64,000 bases of DNA from Maribacter antarcticus DSM 21422 (GTDB lineage Bacteria > Bacteroidota > Bacteroidia > Flavobacteriales > Flavobacteriaceae): assembly GCF_000621125.1 (NCBI RefSeq), contig NZ_JHZC01000007.1, forward strand, positions 286,685-350,684, written 5' to 3'. Below, in pieces: positions 38,082 to 48,193 of this stretch. Within the stretch, counting starts at the first letter, position 1. Each line of letters starts with the position of its first letter. Both the position numbers and the translations under genes were made by a program. Under the pieces are notes generated by a model, which was given only the letters and a program-made list of their open reading frames with translations, ran no database searches and had not been told where the DNA came from.

Positions 38082-39539
38082 TTAATGTTTTAGTTCTTTT
38101 GGAAATTTTACATTAAACACGGTACCCTTATTAGTTTGAGAAGTAAAATCAATACTCCCTTTATAGGTTTCCACGATGTTTTTTACCATGCCTAGGCCTA
38201 GTCCCATACCGCTGTTCTTTGTTGTGAATTTAGGTTCAAATATTTTTTCCCTATTAATTTCCCGTATACCAATACCGTTGTCTGCAACCGATATTTTTAC
38301 ATAATCACCATCACTGGCAACGGAGACCAGGATTCTTTGCAAAGGGACTTCAGGAACGGCCTGTATCGCATTTTTAACTAAATTGGTAACCACACGAATC
38401 AATTGTGTCCGGTCTAATTTGGCAATGATTTCATCTTCATCCGTTATAAAGTGAATGTAATCTTCGTTGAATATATCCAAAGCTAATTTAACGATTTTAA
38501 CCACATTCAGGGTCTCGTTCTGTTGTGCTGGCATTTCGGCAAAATTAGAAAATGCTGAGGCAATGCTGCTCATAGTATCAATCTGCTGTATCAGCGTATT
38601 GGAATACTCTTTTAATTTTTCTTTTATGTTAGGGTCATTGGGGTCGAATTTACGCTCAAAACTTTGCACCGTCAAGCGCATGGGGGTAAGTGGATTTTTA
38701 ATTTCATGGGCTACCTGTTTTGCCATTTCTCGCCATGCCTGTTCCCGTTCACTTCTGGCAAGTTTTACCGCACTCTGTCCTAGTTCATCGATCATTCGAT
38801 TGTACGAGGAAATCAGTTTCTCTATTTCCTCTCCAGGACTATCAATATGTATTTTTTCGTTATTGCGGTTCAAGTTAGTGCGTTCCATCATGTTGGAAAT
38901 GGTCTCTAAAGATCGAGTGATATATTTGGATATTACAAAAGCCAAGGCTATGGCCATGATCAACATTAAGAGATATACCCCCCCCAAACGCATTAAAAAC
39001 TCTCGTAATTCTTTATCGTTAAAGGAATTATCCTCGAAATAGGGCAAGTTTAAAATCCCTATGGGCTTGAATTTGCGATCCAGAATAAAGGTGTAGGAGG
39101 ATTGATAGGTGTCTCCGGCTGCGGAATTTTCCTGCACATAACGCTTGTCTGCGATGGCTTCAAGCGTATTTAGGATTTCCGGGGCTATGCAAAGTGATAT
39201 AGGGTCGTTTCCAAATTTAGGTCTAGAACTTTTAATCAACGCCCCATCCAAGGTGTACAGGTTGAAGTTCATGTTCTGAACTACAGCAATCTCATAAATA
39301 TCTTCCATAAAGATGAGTGCTAAGTTGTCCTCGGTAACCGGGTAGGTAGTCTTTGCAATGGTAAGATCTATACTTTGTCTTATTTGTTCTTCCTTGCGTT
39401 CCATTCTATTCTGATGGTAATCCACATTTATTTCACGAAACTGATAGATAGTAATGCCCAAAATCAATACAGAGGCAATCAATACCAATAAGATCATTGA
39501 AATAAAAATCCGGGACCGTAAGGATAGTTTTTTTAGCAA
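38082..39539 (-). CDS. NtrY-like membrane sensor histidine kinase, 485 aa
   Basis: Two membrane helices (about residues 10-32 and 186-208) frame an extracytoplasmic sensor domain of about 150 residues, followed by HAMP (about 210-260), HisKA with MAKQVAHEIKNPLTPMRL (phospho-accepting His near 283) and HATPase with VVTNLVKNAIQAV, DNGIGI and GMGLGLGMV. The HEIKNPLTP box is of the NtrY/NtrB type. No response regulator lies next to it. It heads a minus-strand operon with enoyl-CoA hydratase and the propeller protein. The signal is unknown. Confidence 0.92.
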   Translation of the reverse strand: MLKKLSLRSRIFISMILLVLIASVLILGITIYQFREINVDYHQNRMERKEEQIRQSIDLTIAKTTYPVTEDNLALIFMEDIYEIAVVQNMNFNLYTLDGALIKSSRPKFGNDPISLCIAPEILNTLEAIADKRYVQENSAAGDTYQSSYTFILDRKFKPIGILNLPYFEDNSFNDKELREFLMRLGGVYLLMLIMAIALAFVISKYITRSLETISNMMERTNLNRNNEKIHIDSPGEEIEKLISSYNRMIDELGQSAVKLARSEREQAWREMAKQVAHEIKNPLTPMRLTVQSFERKFDPNDPNIKEKLKEYSNTLIQQIDTMSSIASAFSNFAEMPAQQNETLNVVKIVKLALDIFNEDYIHFITDEDEIIAKLDRTQLIRVVTNLVKNAIQAVPEVPLQRILVSVASDGDYVKISVADNGIGIREINREKIFEPKFTTKNSGMGLGLGMVKNIVETYKGSIDFTSQTNKGTVFNVKFPKELKH

Positions 39540-39723
39540 ATGTTTGGTCTTTCCTTCAAAGTTAGCAAATATCGCACCAAAGTGACTTGCATTGACGTAT
39601 GGATAATAGTCTTAGGTTTTTGGACTTTTACCACTACGAAATAGAAGTCAATAGTCACATATACTGTCTCTTATAGTGCCCTAACTTTTAAGGTGTTTAG
39701 TTCTTTCAAACTACTGGCAATAC

Positions 39724-40713
39724 TTAGCTCATTAACTTAACAGCATCTTTTGCAAAATAGCTTGCGATGATATTGGCACCTGCTCGTTTAATCGAAATCA
39801 ATTGTTCCATCATTACCGCATCGTGGTCCAGCCAGCCTCTTTCCGCTGCTGCTTTGAGCATGGCATATTCTCCCGATACTTGATATACAGCTACGGGTAC
39901 ATCTACTTCGTTCTTTATTTCGCGAACAATATCCAAATAGCATAAGCCAGGTTTTATCATAACGATATCTGCACCTTCGTCAATATCCTGCTGTGTTTCG
40001 CGAATGGCTTCGAACCTATTGGCAGAGTCCATTTGGTATGTTTTTTTGTCTTTAGGTATATTTTTCATGTCTACGGGAGCAGAATCCAAAGCATCGCGAA
40101 AGGGTCCATAAAACGCACTGGCATATTTGGCGCTATAGCTCATAATACCCGTATTCGTGTATCCTTCGTCTTCTAAGGCTTCTCTGATACTTAGAATTCG
40201 ACCGTCCATCATATCGCTGGGGGCTACAAAATCGGCACCCGCTTTGGCATGGGATATACTCATTTCTGCTAATACCTCCACGGTTTCATCGTTCAATATT
40301 TGTCCGTCTACCACAATACCATCGTGTCCGTAGGAAGAGTAAGGATCCATGGCCACATCGGTCATAACCAACATATCTGGACACGCATTTTTAACTGTTT
40401 TGATAGCCAATTGCATTAAGCCATGGTCGTTTAAGGCTTCGGAACCGGCATTGTCTTTTAGATTATCAGGTACCTTTACAAAAAGCAACACTGCACAAAG
40501 ACCCATATTCCAGAGCTCCTTTACTTCTTTTTCTAGGGTATCCAAACTTAAGCGATAGTAATTGGGCATTGATGCTATTTCCTCTTTTACGCCTTTACCT
40601 TCAACTACAAATAACGGCACCAAGAAATCACTTGGCGTAAGGATAGTTTCGCGCACTAAATGACGGATGGCAGTTGAATTTCTAAGTCTGCGATTTCTTA
40701 TAAGTGGGTACAT
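39724..40713 (-). CDS. hemB: Porphobilinogen synthase (delta-aminolevulinate dehydratase), Mg-type
   Basis: 329 residues; joins two 5-aminolevulinate molecules to porphobilinogen in haem synthesis. The two active-site lysines are in IMSYSAKYASAFYGPF and DIVMIKPGLCYLDIV. In the metal-site segment it reads TDVAMDPYSSYGHDGIVVDG: the Cys residues of zinc enzymes are absent and Asp is present, as in magnesium-dependent enzymes. The C-terminal AGANIIASYFAKDA is standard. It is separated from the other hem genes by about 7 kb including decayed genes, although such genes are usually clustered in Flavobacteriaceae. Confidence 0.97.
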   Translation of the reverse strand: MYPLIRNRRLRNSTAIRHLVRETILTPSDFLVPLFVVEGKGVKEEIASMPNYYRLSLDTLEKEVKELWNMGLCAVLLFVKVPDNLKDNAGSEALNDHGLMQLAIKTVKNACPDMLVMTDVAMDPYSSYGHDGIVVDGQILNDETVEVLAEMSISHAKAGADFVAPSDMMDGRILSIREALEDEGYTNTGIMSYSAKYASAFYGPFRDALDSAPVDMKNIPKDKKTYQMDSANRFEAIRETQQDIDEGADIVMIKPGLCYLDIVREIKNEVDVPVAVYQVSGEYAMLKAAAERGWLDHDAVMMEQLISIKRAGANIIASYFAKDAVKLMS

Positions 40714-40767
40714 GTTGTAAGTTTATATGTGAGTCTAAAGCTTTTATTTTTAGTATTAAATTCTTTG

Positions 40768-40788
40768 CAAATATAAGGTAAGCCTTAC
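40768..40788 (-). promoter_or_regulatory. hemB promoter with overlapping palindrome
   Basis: On the minus strand TATATTTG (40775-40768) matches the Bacteroidota -7 consensus TAnnTTTG, 55-62 bases upstream of the hemB ATG. Directly upstream of it lies an 11-base palindrome GTAAG-C-CTTAC (40778-40788), where a repressor or activator could act between -33 and -7. Confidence 0.55.
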
Positions 40789-40888
40789 TATTTTTCGATT
40801 AAAGCAACCTTGCATACTGCGTAATTCTTGTTTTGGAGAGGCACTTGCTCCCACAAACTAATTTATCCTTTGCCTTTCTCAGCGGGTC

Positions 40889-41302
40889 TTAGTTTTTTTC
40901 AGAAATAGACATGATTTTACTTTTTCCTTGGGTATGTTTGTTCCATAGCTCTGAGTTGTGTTTGTCTGAAAGTTCGACAGCTTCTGAAATCAAGATACTT
41001 ATCTCATTCATAGGGAATGATTTTATATCCTTTATCGAGATATGTCTTATGAGCTTACCTTTTCTATTTAATTTTAGAGTTCCGCTTGTTAGTTCCGCGC
41101 CACGATTAAAGCCAAAGGGTACGTATTTTGAATAAATAGCAATGTGACAAAAAGCATCTTTTAACTTTCCAGATTTTACGTATGCTATAGCTACGGCGAT
41201 ATAATTATCCCAGATCAATTCGTTTGCCTGTGGCACCAAGTCGGCAATGAAGTTCCGTAATTCCAAAGTCAAATATTGAATCCTATCCCCATAAGGTGCC
41301 AT
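40889..41302 (-). CDS. DUF1801 family protein, 137 aa
   Basis: Small soluble protein with the DUF1801 (YdhG-like) pattern: an amphipathic start helix (YLTLELRNFIADLVPQANEL), YIAVAIAYVKSGKLKDAFCH, and SGTLKLNRKGKLIRHISIKD. The family fold resembles frataxin-like or YjbR proteins; no biochemical role is established. It lies divergent from nothing and 175 bases upstream of hemB on the same strand. Confidence 0.75.
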   Translation of the reverse strand: MAPYGDRIQYLTLELRNFIADLVPQANELIWDNYIAVAIAYVKSGKLKDAFCHIAIYSKYVPFGFNRGAELTSGTLKLNRKGKLIRHISIKDIKSFPMNEISILISEAVELSDKHNSELWNKHTQGKSKIMSISEKN

Positions 41303-41661
41303 GCATATTGCAAGTGCTGGGTGTGGTTTTATTTTTTATGTTATTAAGCTGTTGTGGATGAGCGCGACATTCTTGATAAGGTTTCAATAGTGGTGTCAAT
41401 TCTTTTTAATTCTAATAATTTAGGACCTGAGTTGGTATTTGGCTTAATCTTTTTTAAGCACAGGACCTCAGTACTAAAATTTAGATTAATAAGAGTTGTA
41501 GCTCTTTAATTAGGTGATTCTTAATATTCCAAATATACTCCAAGTGAAATAATATTTCTTGGAACATATACACCATTAGCCGCTATACTCTTGACCTAAA
41601 AAACCTCAGATTACAACGAAAACGATATCTTGACTGCTAATTATAATAACCACCAAACTCC
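41303..41661. other. Intergenic with start-less protein-like frame
   Basis: No gene called. On the minus strand about 41346-41510 a frame without start codon reads FSTEVLCLKKIKPNTNSGPK then LLELKRIDTTIETLSRMSRS and stops. It looks like the end of a real protein, but I cannot name it. The plus strand has only short frames before the decayed ABC ATPase. Confidence 0.3.
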
Positions 41662-42539
41662 ATAACTACCATCTCCATTACAGATTTGAACAAGACCTAC
41701 CCTAACGGAACCTAGGCTTTAAATAATGTGAACCTTGAAATAGGTAAAGGAATGTTTGGCCTTTTAGGGCCTAACGGCGCAGGTAAATCTGCCCTAAAGC
41801 GTACCATCGTTACCTTACAAAATGCAGATATCGGGAGTATCGTTTTTGACGGTATCGACGTTTTTGATACTTCAGATGAGCTTCGGAAAGTATTGGGATA
41901 TTTACCACAAAATTTTGGAGTCTATCCAAAAGTATCTACCGAAATGATGTTGAATCATATAGCAAAGATAAAAGGCATACAAAAGTAGAGCGACCGGGTT
42001 TCCTATGTATCGAACCTATTCAATAAGGTCAGTCTCTATAAATTTAGGAAACGAAATCTAGGGGATTACGCCGGAGCAATGCGACAACGCTTTGGAATCG
42101 TACAGGCCTTAATTGTAAACCCAAAACTAATAATTGTAGATGAACCTACAGCTGGTTTGAACCCCTTAGAGCGAGATTTTTTTCATAACTTACTTAGTGA
42201 TCTTGGTCAGGATGCAGTCGTCATGCTTTCCACACATATTGTAGACGATATGGTCAATTTATACACCAATATGGCTGTTTTTAACGAAGGGAATATACTT
42301 GTACAAGTACATCCATAAAAGCTATCTAATACCTTGAATAATAAGGGTTACCGAAAAAATATAAGTAAATATGACAAAGAAAAATACCAATCGGAATACA
42401 CCGTGTTGTCGACCTACCTAAGAAGTGGAAATTTTAATATAGACGTATACAGTGATACACATCCAGGGGAAGGTTTTTAGCCCGTAAACAACGACTTGGA
42501 AGATTTCTATAGCATTAACCAGCCTCAACCCGCATAATC
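41662..42539 (+). pseudogene. ABC transporter ATP-binding protein, decayed
   Basis: One frame (no ATG; reads ITTISITDLNKTYPNGT) carries stops at 41713 (TAG), 41986 (TAG), 42316 (TAA) and 42478 (TAG). Between them an ABC ATPase is easily followed: Walker A LLGPNGAGKSAL, Q-loop YLPQNFGVYP, Walker B KLIIVDEPTAGLNPLER and switch His in MLSTHIVDDM. The signature motif, usually LSGGM, reads DYAGAM, so it is damaged too. It would have powered the following permease. Four nonsense codons in one frame without frameshifts suggest slow decay. Confidence 0.92.
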
Positions 42540-45500
42540 ATGAAAGAGATTTTCTTGTTTGAGTTGAAATACAGACTCCGAAGGCCAGCGACCTACATAT
42601 ACCCTTTTATCATGTTTCTAAATCCGTTGCTATTGCCCGTGTTCGATAAAACAATTACAGCGCAATTTATCAACAGCCCCAATGCTATTGTAGGAGTTCT
42701 AGGAGGCATGAGTACTTCAGCATTGTTCTTTTATGCTGCTATAATGGGCGTGCCGGTTTTTAGGGACGAGGAACATAGGGCTGCACAAACCTATTTATCT
42801 TTCCGGTTTCAGAAAAGAACTATATCCTTGGTCGATTTTGGGGAAGCTTTACGATAGTAACTTTGATGAATCTAGTTGCTGTTTTGGGGGTTATAATAGG
42901 ATTTGGTTTAGGTGCTTTCTTAGATAGACCAGACTATGGGACCTATACCGATTTTAATTTTCGGTCTTATTTTCTACCTTTTGTTTACTTATTAACGTTT
43001 AATGCATTTTTTATTGGGAGTCTCTTCTTTAGTTTGATGACCTTTTTTTTGAACGTTTGCCAATGTTATACTGAGATGGTATTCTGATTTGGTTGGCTAC
43101 AATGGTCTCGGGGCAGTTGGTAGCGAAATTAGATACGGAATGGCTTAGTATTTATGTAGCTCCTTTTGGAAGAAATGCGTGTGGATTTTTAACGAAGTAT
43201 TGGAGCATAAGTGAACGGAATACAATGCAATTGCCGCTTGCAGGTAAGATTTAATTAATAGACTATTATGGCTAGGTATGGGTGTGGCTATCTTTTTTGT
43301 GACCCTCTTCAAATTTTCCTATAAAGGGTTTTTGGCATGTAAGAAAAAGAGCTCTAAAGAGGATAATGAAGTGTTTGAAGCCGGCGGTTTAATGAATATT
43401 GTTCAGTCCTTTTCTAAAAAGGTACAACGTGAAAACCTCTCGTCCTTATGCAAAATCGAATTTTTATCCACCGTAAAGAAATCGGTCTTTTTGGTATTGA
43501 CCGTCATCGGTATTTTAATTACAGGCTTTGTAGCCTATCAATCCAATCAGAAATATGGTACGCCATTCGTACTCCTAACGCCTTATATGGTGGTTCAAAT
43601 TGCGGGTGTAATATCTCTTTTCTCTGTGATTATTCTCAGTATTTATGCGGGCGAAGCAGTACATAGAACGCGTAAGAACAAAACCTTCGAGCTCTATGAC
43701 ACCCTACCTGTTAGTAACAGTGCCTTGTATCTGTCCAAAATCACTGCACTCGTAGGAGTGTCGCTAGCATTGACTTTACTAGTAATACTGATTGGTATAT
43801 TATACCAAACGTTTAATGGATATTTCAACTATGAGCTGGGCATGTACTTTACCTATAATTTCTCAAAAATATTTCCAGGGTATTTGGTCACATTGTTGCT
43901 TGCCTTTTTTATTCACGTACTGATAAACAATAAATTTCTAGGCCATTTTATTGTTGTGGCTATTTATATCGGGGTGCTGCTTTTAATGACCTTAGCTTTT
44001 AAAATCAGTAATCCATTGGAAATTTTTGGAGAGGTGCCAAGTAGTTTTTTAAGTGATTCAAATGGATTCGGTCATTACCTGTATGGTGAATTTTGGTTAA
44101 ACCTATATTGGATTCTGTTCACTTGTATTTTAGCTGGTATTGGTAAAATATTTTGGAATCGAGGGTTCTTTTTGTTTGCTAAGGAACGGTGCACATCAGC
44201 AAGGCAACGGTTAACAGGAAAGACGATAGCTTATACCTTATTGGTTGTAGTTGCTTTCATTTCTGCTGGGACCCACAGCTTTTATAATTTGAAGATCTTG
44301 AATCAATTTGAGGATGGGGATTGTAGTGAAAAGGTATCCGCTGATTCCGAAGAGGATTAGGGGAAGTATATTGATAAGTCACACATTCAGGGAATAGACT
44401 TAAAAGCCAACATCGATATGTATCCAGGCGAGCGAAAAGTAGATGCTCGAGGGATATTCACGGGTATCAGTCCGTCGGAACAACCCATAGATACTATTTT
44501 AATGGAAATTAAATTCCCAATTTCCGATACTAGGATTGACAAGGTCATCTATAACGAAAAAGAAATTATGCCATTCTTTAGCGACGCCCTATACCGATTC
44601 TTTGTATACAAACTCCCCGAGGGCTTGAAGCCCAAGGATACCGCAATTTAGTTGTCGAAACCAAAGAACGAACGCATGGTTTTGACATGGATACAGAAAC
44701 GGGTATTTTGGACCATGGTACGTTTTTCAGGAATGTAATATTTCCGTCCTTGTATTATGATAGGGCTTTATCTGATAATGGGGTCCGTAAAAAATATGGG
44801 CTGGTAGAATCGGATTTTTTATATCCGCCAAGAACAGATATAATGGCACGTAAGAACAATTTATTTAACAAGGATGCCAACTATAGGAACTTTGGGGCCA
44901 CACTGAGCACTACCAAGGGTCAAATAGCAATTGCGTCTGGTATACTGACGAAAAGATGGGAGGAAGGCTGCCGTAGTTACTATACCTATAAATTAGAAGA
45001 AAAATCCGATTACTTCTTCAGCTTCGTGTCCGCCGATTATGCTGTAGTAACAGACGAGTGGATATCCCCAAGTGGAAAAAAAGCAGCTATTGAAATGTAC
45101 CACTCCCCAAAGCACAAGAATAACCTAGGGTACTTTGTCAAAGGGATAAAAATTTTATTTGATTATAATTCCAAAAATTATTTAGAATACCCTCATTCGG
45201 TAATTCGTGTTATAAAATTTCCCGCCCATTCCAATTTTGCATAATCCTTTGCTACCACCATTCCGTATTCTGAGGATTTTGGATTTGTAGCAGACTTCAC
45301 AGAAGCACAGGATTTTAATTATGCATTTAGCGGCACTTCGCATGAAGTAGCGCACCAATGGTGGGGCCATATTGTTACCCCGAGTAAGACTGCAGGAGCT
45401 AATACTATCTCTTAAAATTTGGCAGAATACGTGTCGCTCATGACCATGAAGCAAGAGTATGTGGAAAACGGCATCAATGTCTTTTTAAAAAATTCTTTGG

Positions 45501-46135
45501 ACACCTATTTGTTTAGCAGGCAGTTTAGCTTTAAGCCCGAGCGTTCGCTGATGGAGGTAGAAACTGGTCAGTATATTTGGTATGAGAAGGGTGCTATGGT
45601 AATGTACGATTTACAGGATGTTATGGGTGAAGACGTCGTAAATACTGGACTTAATAACTTCTTTCTGGAATTTAAGTATTTTGAAAAAGGGCGCTACGCC
45701 AGTCCTGAAGATCTGTATAATACACGCTATTCTGTTTCGCCAGATTCTTTAAAATATAAAGTAGACGACGGTTTTAAGGAAATAGTCTTTTATGAAAACA
45801 GGGTCACGGATGCCAAAACAAAAGCGGTGGATAATGGCAAATGGGAAGGCACATTTACCGTAAATTATAAGAAAATCTATTATGATAGCGGTAAGGAAAA
45901 AGAAGTTGATGAGAAAAAGAATTTTGTAGATGTTGGTCTTTTTGGAGAAGAGGAAACCAATGAGGATGGCATTCCCATCAAGAAACCGTTTTTCTTTACG
46001 CTAAAATTGCTGTCTGCCGGAGACAATTGATTTACTATTACTACGGACGAAAAATCCTTAAAAGCAAGAATTGACCGCTACAACAAGCTTATAGATCGTA
46101 ATTCTGACGATAACGTAAAGGCAGTGGTGGAGTAG
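42540..46135 (+). pseudogene. ABC permease/M1 aminopeptidase fusion, heavily decayed
   Basis: Begins MKEIFLFELKYRLRRPATYI and ends at TAG 46133-46135; about 1200 codons in the intact family, where two permease halves are fused to an M1 peptidase. Lesions seen: frameshift near 42815, frameshift and stop near 43045-43085, stop near 43252, TAG 44358-44360, frameshift plus stop near 44645, TAA 45242, TAA about 45413 and TGA 46028. Membrane helices are clear (for example VFLVLTVIGILITGFVAYQS). The peptidase part keeps HEVAHQWWG (HExxH at about 45341), but the following Glu motif, normally E-xx-LAEY, is interrupted by a stop. The product is surely not made as one protein. Confidence 0.92.
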
Positions 46136-46165
46136 GAACAATAAGCGATAGCAAAATATGAATAG

Positions 46166-46191
46166 TTAAGGGCAGTTTAAACGGCCCTTAA
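46166..46191. terminator. Bidirectional terminator
   Basis: Perfect inverted repeat TTAAGGGC (46166-46173) / GCCCTTAA (46184-46191) with a 10-base loop, placed between the end of the decayed plus-strand fusion gene and the minus-strand phzF-like gene, next to whose stop (46192) it lies. Confidence 0.75.
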
Positions 46192-46980
46192 TTATATATT
46201 TATCTCACCAACTAAATAACACACTGCATTCCCGGATATTTTTACCCGTTCCCCTAGAAATTCGCAGTTTAGATACCCCCCACGTTCGGACAGTTGCTTT
46301 GCTGTCAATGTTGTCTTTGCCAATTCTTTTGCCCAGTACGGAACAAGTGTCGTATGTGCCGAGCCTGTTACCGGATCTTCCGGAATACCACATTTAGGCG
46401 AAAAGAAACGCGATACAAAATCGACCTCGCTTCCTTGTGCTGTAACAATGATTCCACGGCAATCTAATTGGTCTAAAAGATGAAAATTAGGGCGTATTCC
46501 TTCAATCTGCTCTTGGGTTTCATAGATCAACATATAATCTGTATTGCCTTTAAAGGTTTTTATTGGGTTTAAACCAATGGCTTTGTTAATCGCGGTAACA
46601 GTCTCAATAGTAGTTATTTCGTCTGATGGAAAATCCATGGTCATACTTCCATTACTGTTTTTTACAACGCGTAACTCCCCACTTCTAGGAGAAATAAACC
46701 GAATAGTATTTTTAGGATGTCCGTAGTAATTAAAAAGTGTGAAAGCGGTAGCCAAGGTGGCATGCCCGCAGAGGTCTACTTCCAATTCAGGTGTAAACCA
46801 TCTTAATTCATATGCGTCCCCGTTGGGAACAGTAAATGCTGTTTCTGCAAGATTATTTTCGGCAGCTATCTTTTGCATTAATTCATTCGATAGCCATTTT
46901 GTTAACACACAAACTGCTGCAGGGTTTCCACCAAAAATGGTGTCCGTAAACGTGTCTATTTGGTATAATTTCTGCTTCAT
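46192..46980 (-). CDS. PhzF family isomerase-like protein, 262 aa
   Basis: Diaminopimelate-epimerase fold protein of the PhzF/YddE family. The catalytic Glu is in NNLAETAFTV (near residue 45), and GGNPAAVC, VDLCGHATLATAFTLF and EDPVTGSAHTTLVPYW are the typical blocks. Family members isomerise or epimerise small acids; most are uncharacterised, so phenazine synthesis should not be inferred. It is a single gene between the decayed fusion and a small basic gene on the same strand. Confidence 0.92.
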   Translation of the reverse strand: MKQKLYQIDTFTDTIFGGNPAAVCVLTKWLSNELMQKIAAENNLAETAFTVPNGDAYELRWFTPELEVDLCGHATLATAFTLFNYYGHPKNTIRFISPRSGELRVVKNSNGSMTMDFPSDEITTIETVTAINKAIGLNPIKTFKGNTDYMLIYETQEQIEGIRPNFHLLDQLDCRGIIVTAQGSEVDFVSRFFSPKCGIPEDPVTGSAHTTLVPYWAKELAKTTLTAKQLSERGGYLNCEFLGERVKISGNAVCYLVGEINI

Positions 46981-47006
46981 AATTATTTGCTTATTGATAA
47001 ACTGAC

Positions 47007-47156
47007 CTAATCTTTTTCTTTGGACTTGGTAACAATTGCTTTCAACCGCTCCTTTCGTAAGGCAGCTTCTTTTTTGAGCTTATTTTTCTTACGATCCATC
47101 AACTTGCTATGTTTGGCTTTGTTGACGGTGTTTTTTGCTTTTCCTTTCTTTGGCAT
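47007..47156 (-). CDS. Small very basic protein, 49 aa
   Basis: Too short for routine calls but clear: MPKKGKAKNTVNKAKHSKLM and then DRKKNKLKKEAALRKERLKA, ending SKEKD. It is almost all Lys/Arg and helix-forming, and of a kind conserved in Flavobacteriaceae as short hypothetical proteins. It may bind RNA or ribosomes, an inference from charge only. It starts 12 bases after the hemF stop, so it is probably cotranscribed with hemF. Confidence 0.7.
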   Translation of the reverse strand: MPKKGKAKNTVNKAKHSKLMDRKKNKLKKEAALRKERLKAIVTKSKEKD

Positions 47157-47167
47157 ACTTGCAGTGT

Positions 47168-48070
47168 TTATATCCAGTCCTTAGGATGTTTTAATACCGC
47201 TAAAAGTCGCTCCTCTTCACTACCGCTTTCCGGTTGGTGGTCATAACGCCATTGCACATGTGGCGGAAGGCTCATTAAAATACTTTCTATACGGCCATTT
47301 GTCTTTAACCCAAACAAAGTTCCTTTGTCATGTACCAGATTAAATTCCACGTAACGTCCGCGCCTAATCTCCTGCCAGTCGCGCTGATTTTTTGTATACG
47401 TTAGATCTTTACGTTTTTCAACAATCGGCACATAGCCATCTAAAAAACTATCCCCGACCGCGGTCACAAAATTATACCAGTCGGTTAATTTTAGTTCCGC
47501 GGTTGCTCTACAATAGTCAAAAAAGAGTCCTCCTATGCCTCTTCCCTCGTTTCTATGGGTATTCCAAAAGTAGTCATCGCATCGCTTTTTATAGTTTGTA
47601 TAAAAATCAGGATGATGCGTGTCGCAAGCATTCTTACAAACGGTGTGAAAGTGTTTCGCATCTTCCTCAAATAAATAATAGGGTGTAAGATCTTGTCCTC
47701 CGCCAAACCATTGGTCTACGATATTCCCTTTTTTGTCGTACATCTCAAAATAGCGCCAATTTGCATGTACCGTTGGCACCATTGGATTCGTAGGATGGAG
47801 CACCAAACTTAATCCACAGGCAAAAAAATCAGCATCTTCAACACCAAAGTAGGCTTGCATACTTTTTGGAAGTGCGCCATGTACGCCAGAGATGTTTACC
47901 CCACCTTTTTCAAAGACATTTCCATTTTCGATTACACGGGTTCGCCCACCACCACCTTCGGGGCGTTCCCAAGTATCTTCCTGAAATGCTGCCTTGCCAT
48001 CAACTTCGGCGAGTTTAGCCGTAATCGTGTCTTGTAGTTCTTGAATATAGGAGAAGAATTTATCTTTCAT
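47168..48070 (-). CDS. hemF: Oxygen-dependent coproporphyrinogen III oxidase
   Basis: 300 residues, the standard length. It converts coproporphyrinogen III to protoporphyrinogen IX using oxygen. Family blocks present: WERPEGGGGRTRVIENGNVF, PTVHANWRYFEMYD, WFGGGQDLTPYYLFEEDAKH (His/Asp of the active site), HRNEGRGIGGLFFDY, FNLVHDKGTLFGLKTNGRIE and LMSLPPHVQWRY. Needs aerobic growth. It follows the M16 peptidase gene but is separated from it by a strong terminator at 48144-48171. Confidence 0.97.
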   Translation of the reverse strand: MKDKFFSYIQELQDTITAKLAEVDGKAAFQEDTWERPEGGGGRTRVIENGNVFEKGGVNISGVHGALPKSMQAYFGVEDADFFACGLSLVLHPTNPMVPTVHANWRYFEMYDKKGNIVDQWFGGGQDLTPYYLFEEDAKHFHTVCKNACDTHHPDFYTNYKKRCDDYFWNTHRNEGRGIGGLFFDYCRATAELKLTDWYNFVTAVGDSFLDGYVPIVEKRKDLTYTKNQRDWQEIRRGRYVEFNLVHDKGTLFGLKTNGRIESILMSLPPHVQWRYDHQPESGSEEERLLAVLKHPKDWI

Positions 48071-48138
48071 TGGTGAAATGTTGCGTTAGCTACACAAAAT
48101 TACGATTTAAAAAGATTTGATTCGAATCAGGATACATC

Positions 48139-48171
48139 AAAAAAAAGCAGGAACCTATCGGGTCCTGCTTT
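48139..48171 (-). terminator. Intrinsic terminator of the M16 peptidase gene
   Basis: On the minus strand AAAGCAGGA / TCCTGCTTT form a 9-base stem (48144-48152 and 48163-48171), with partial pairing of CCC and GGT inside, followed by a run of eight T. It starts 23 bases past the peptidase stop. Confidence 0.9.
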
Positions 48172-48193
48172 CAATCTTATAAATATTTTGTTC

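Noticed and set aside
38467..39042. 191-codon plus-strand frame opposite the NtrY-like kinase
   Set aside because: A shadow of a well-defined kinase gene with no recognisable domain.
41662..46135. Stop-codon reassignment explaining the interrupted ABC/M1 genes
   Set aside because: All three stop codons occur as lesions, frameshifts are also present, and neighbouring genes end normally.
46192..46980. Phenazine biosynthesis
   Set aside because: Only a PhzF-fold protein is present, which is widespread; no other phz gene is nearby.
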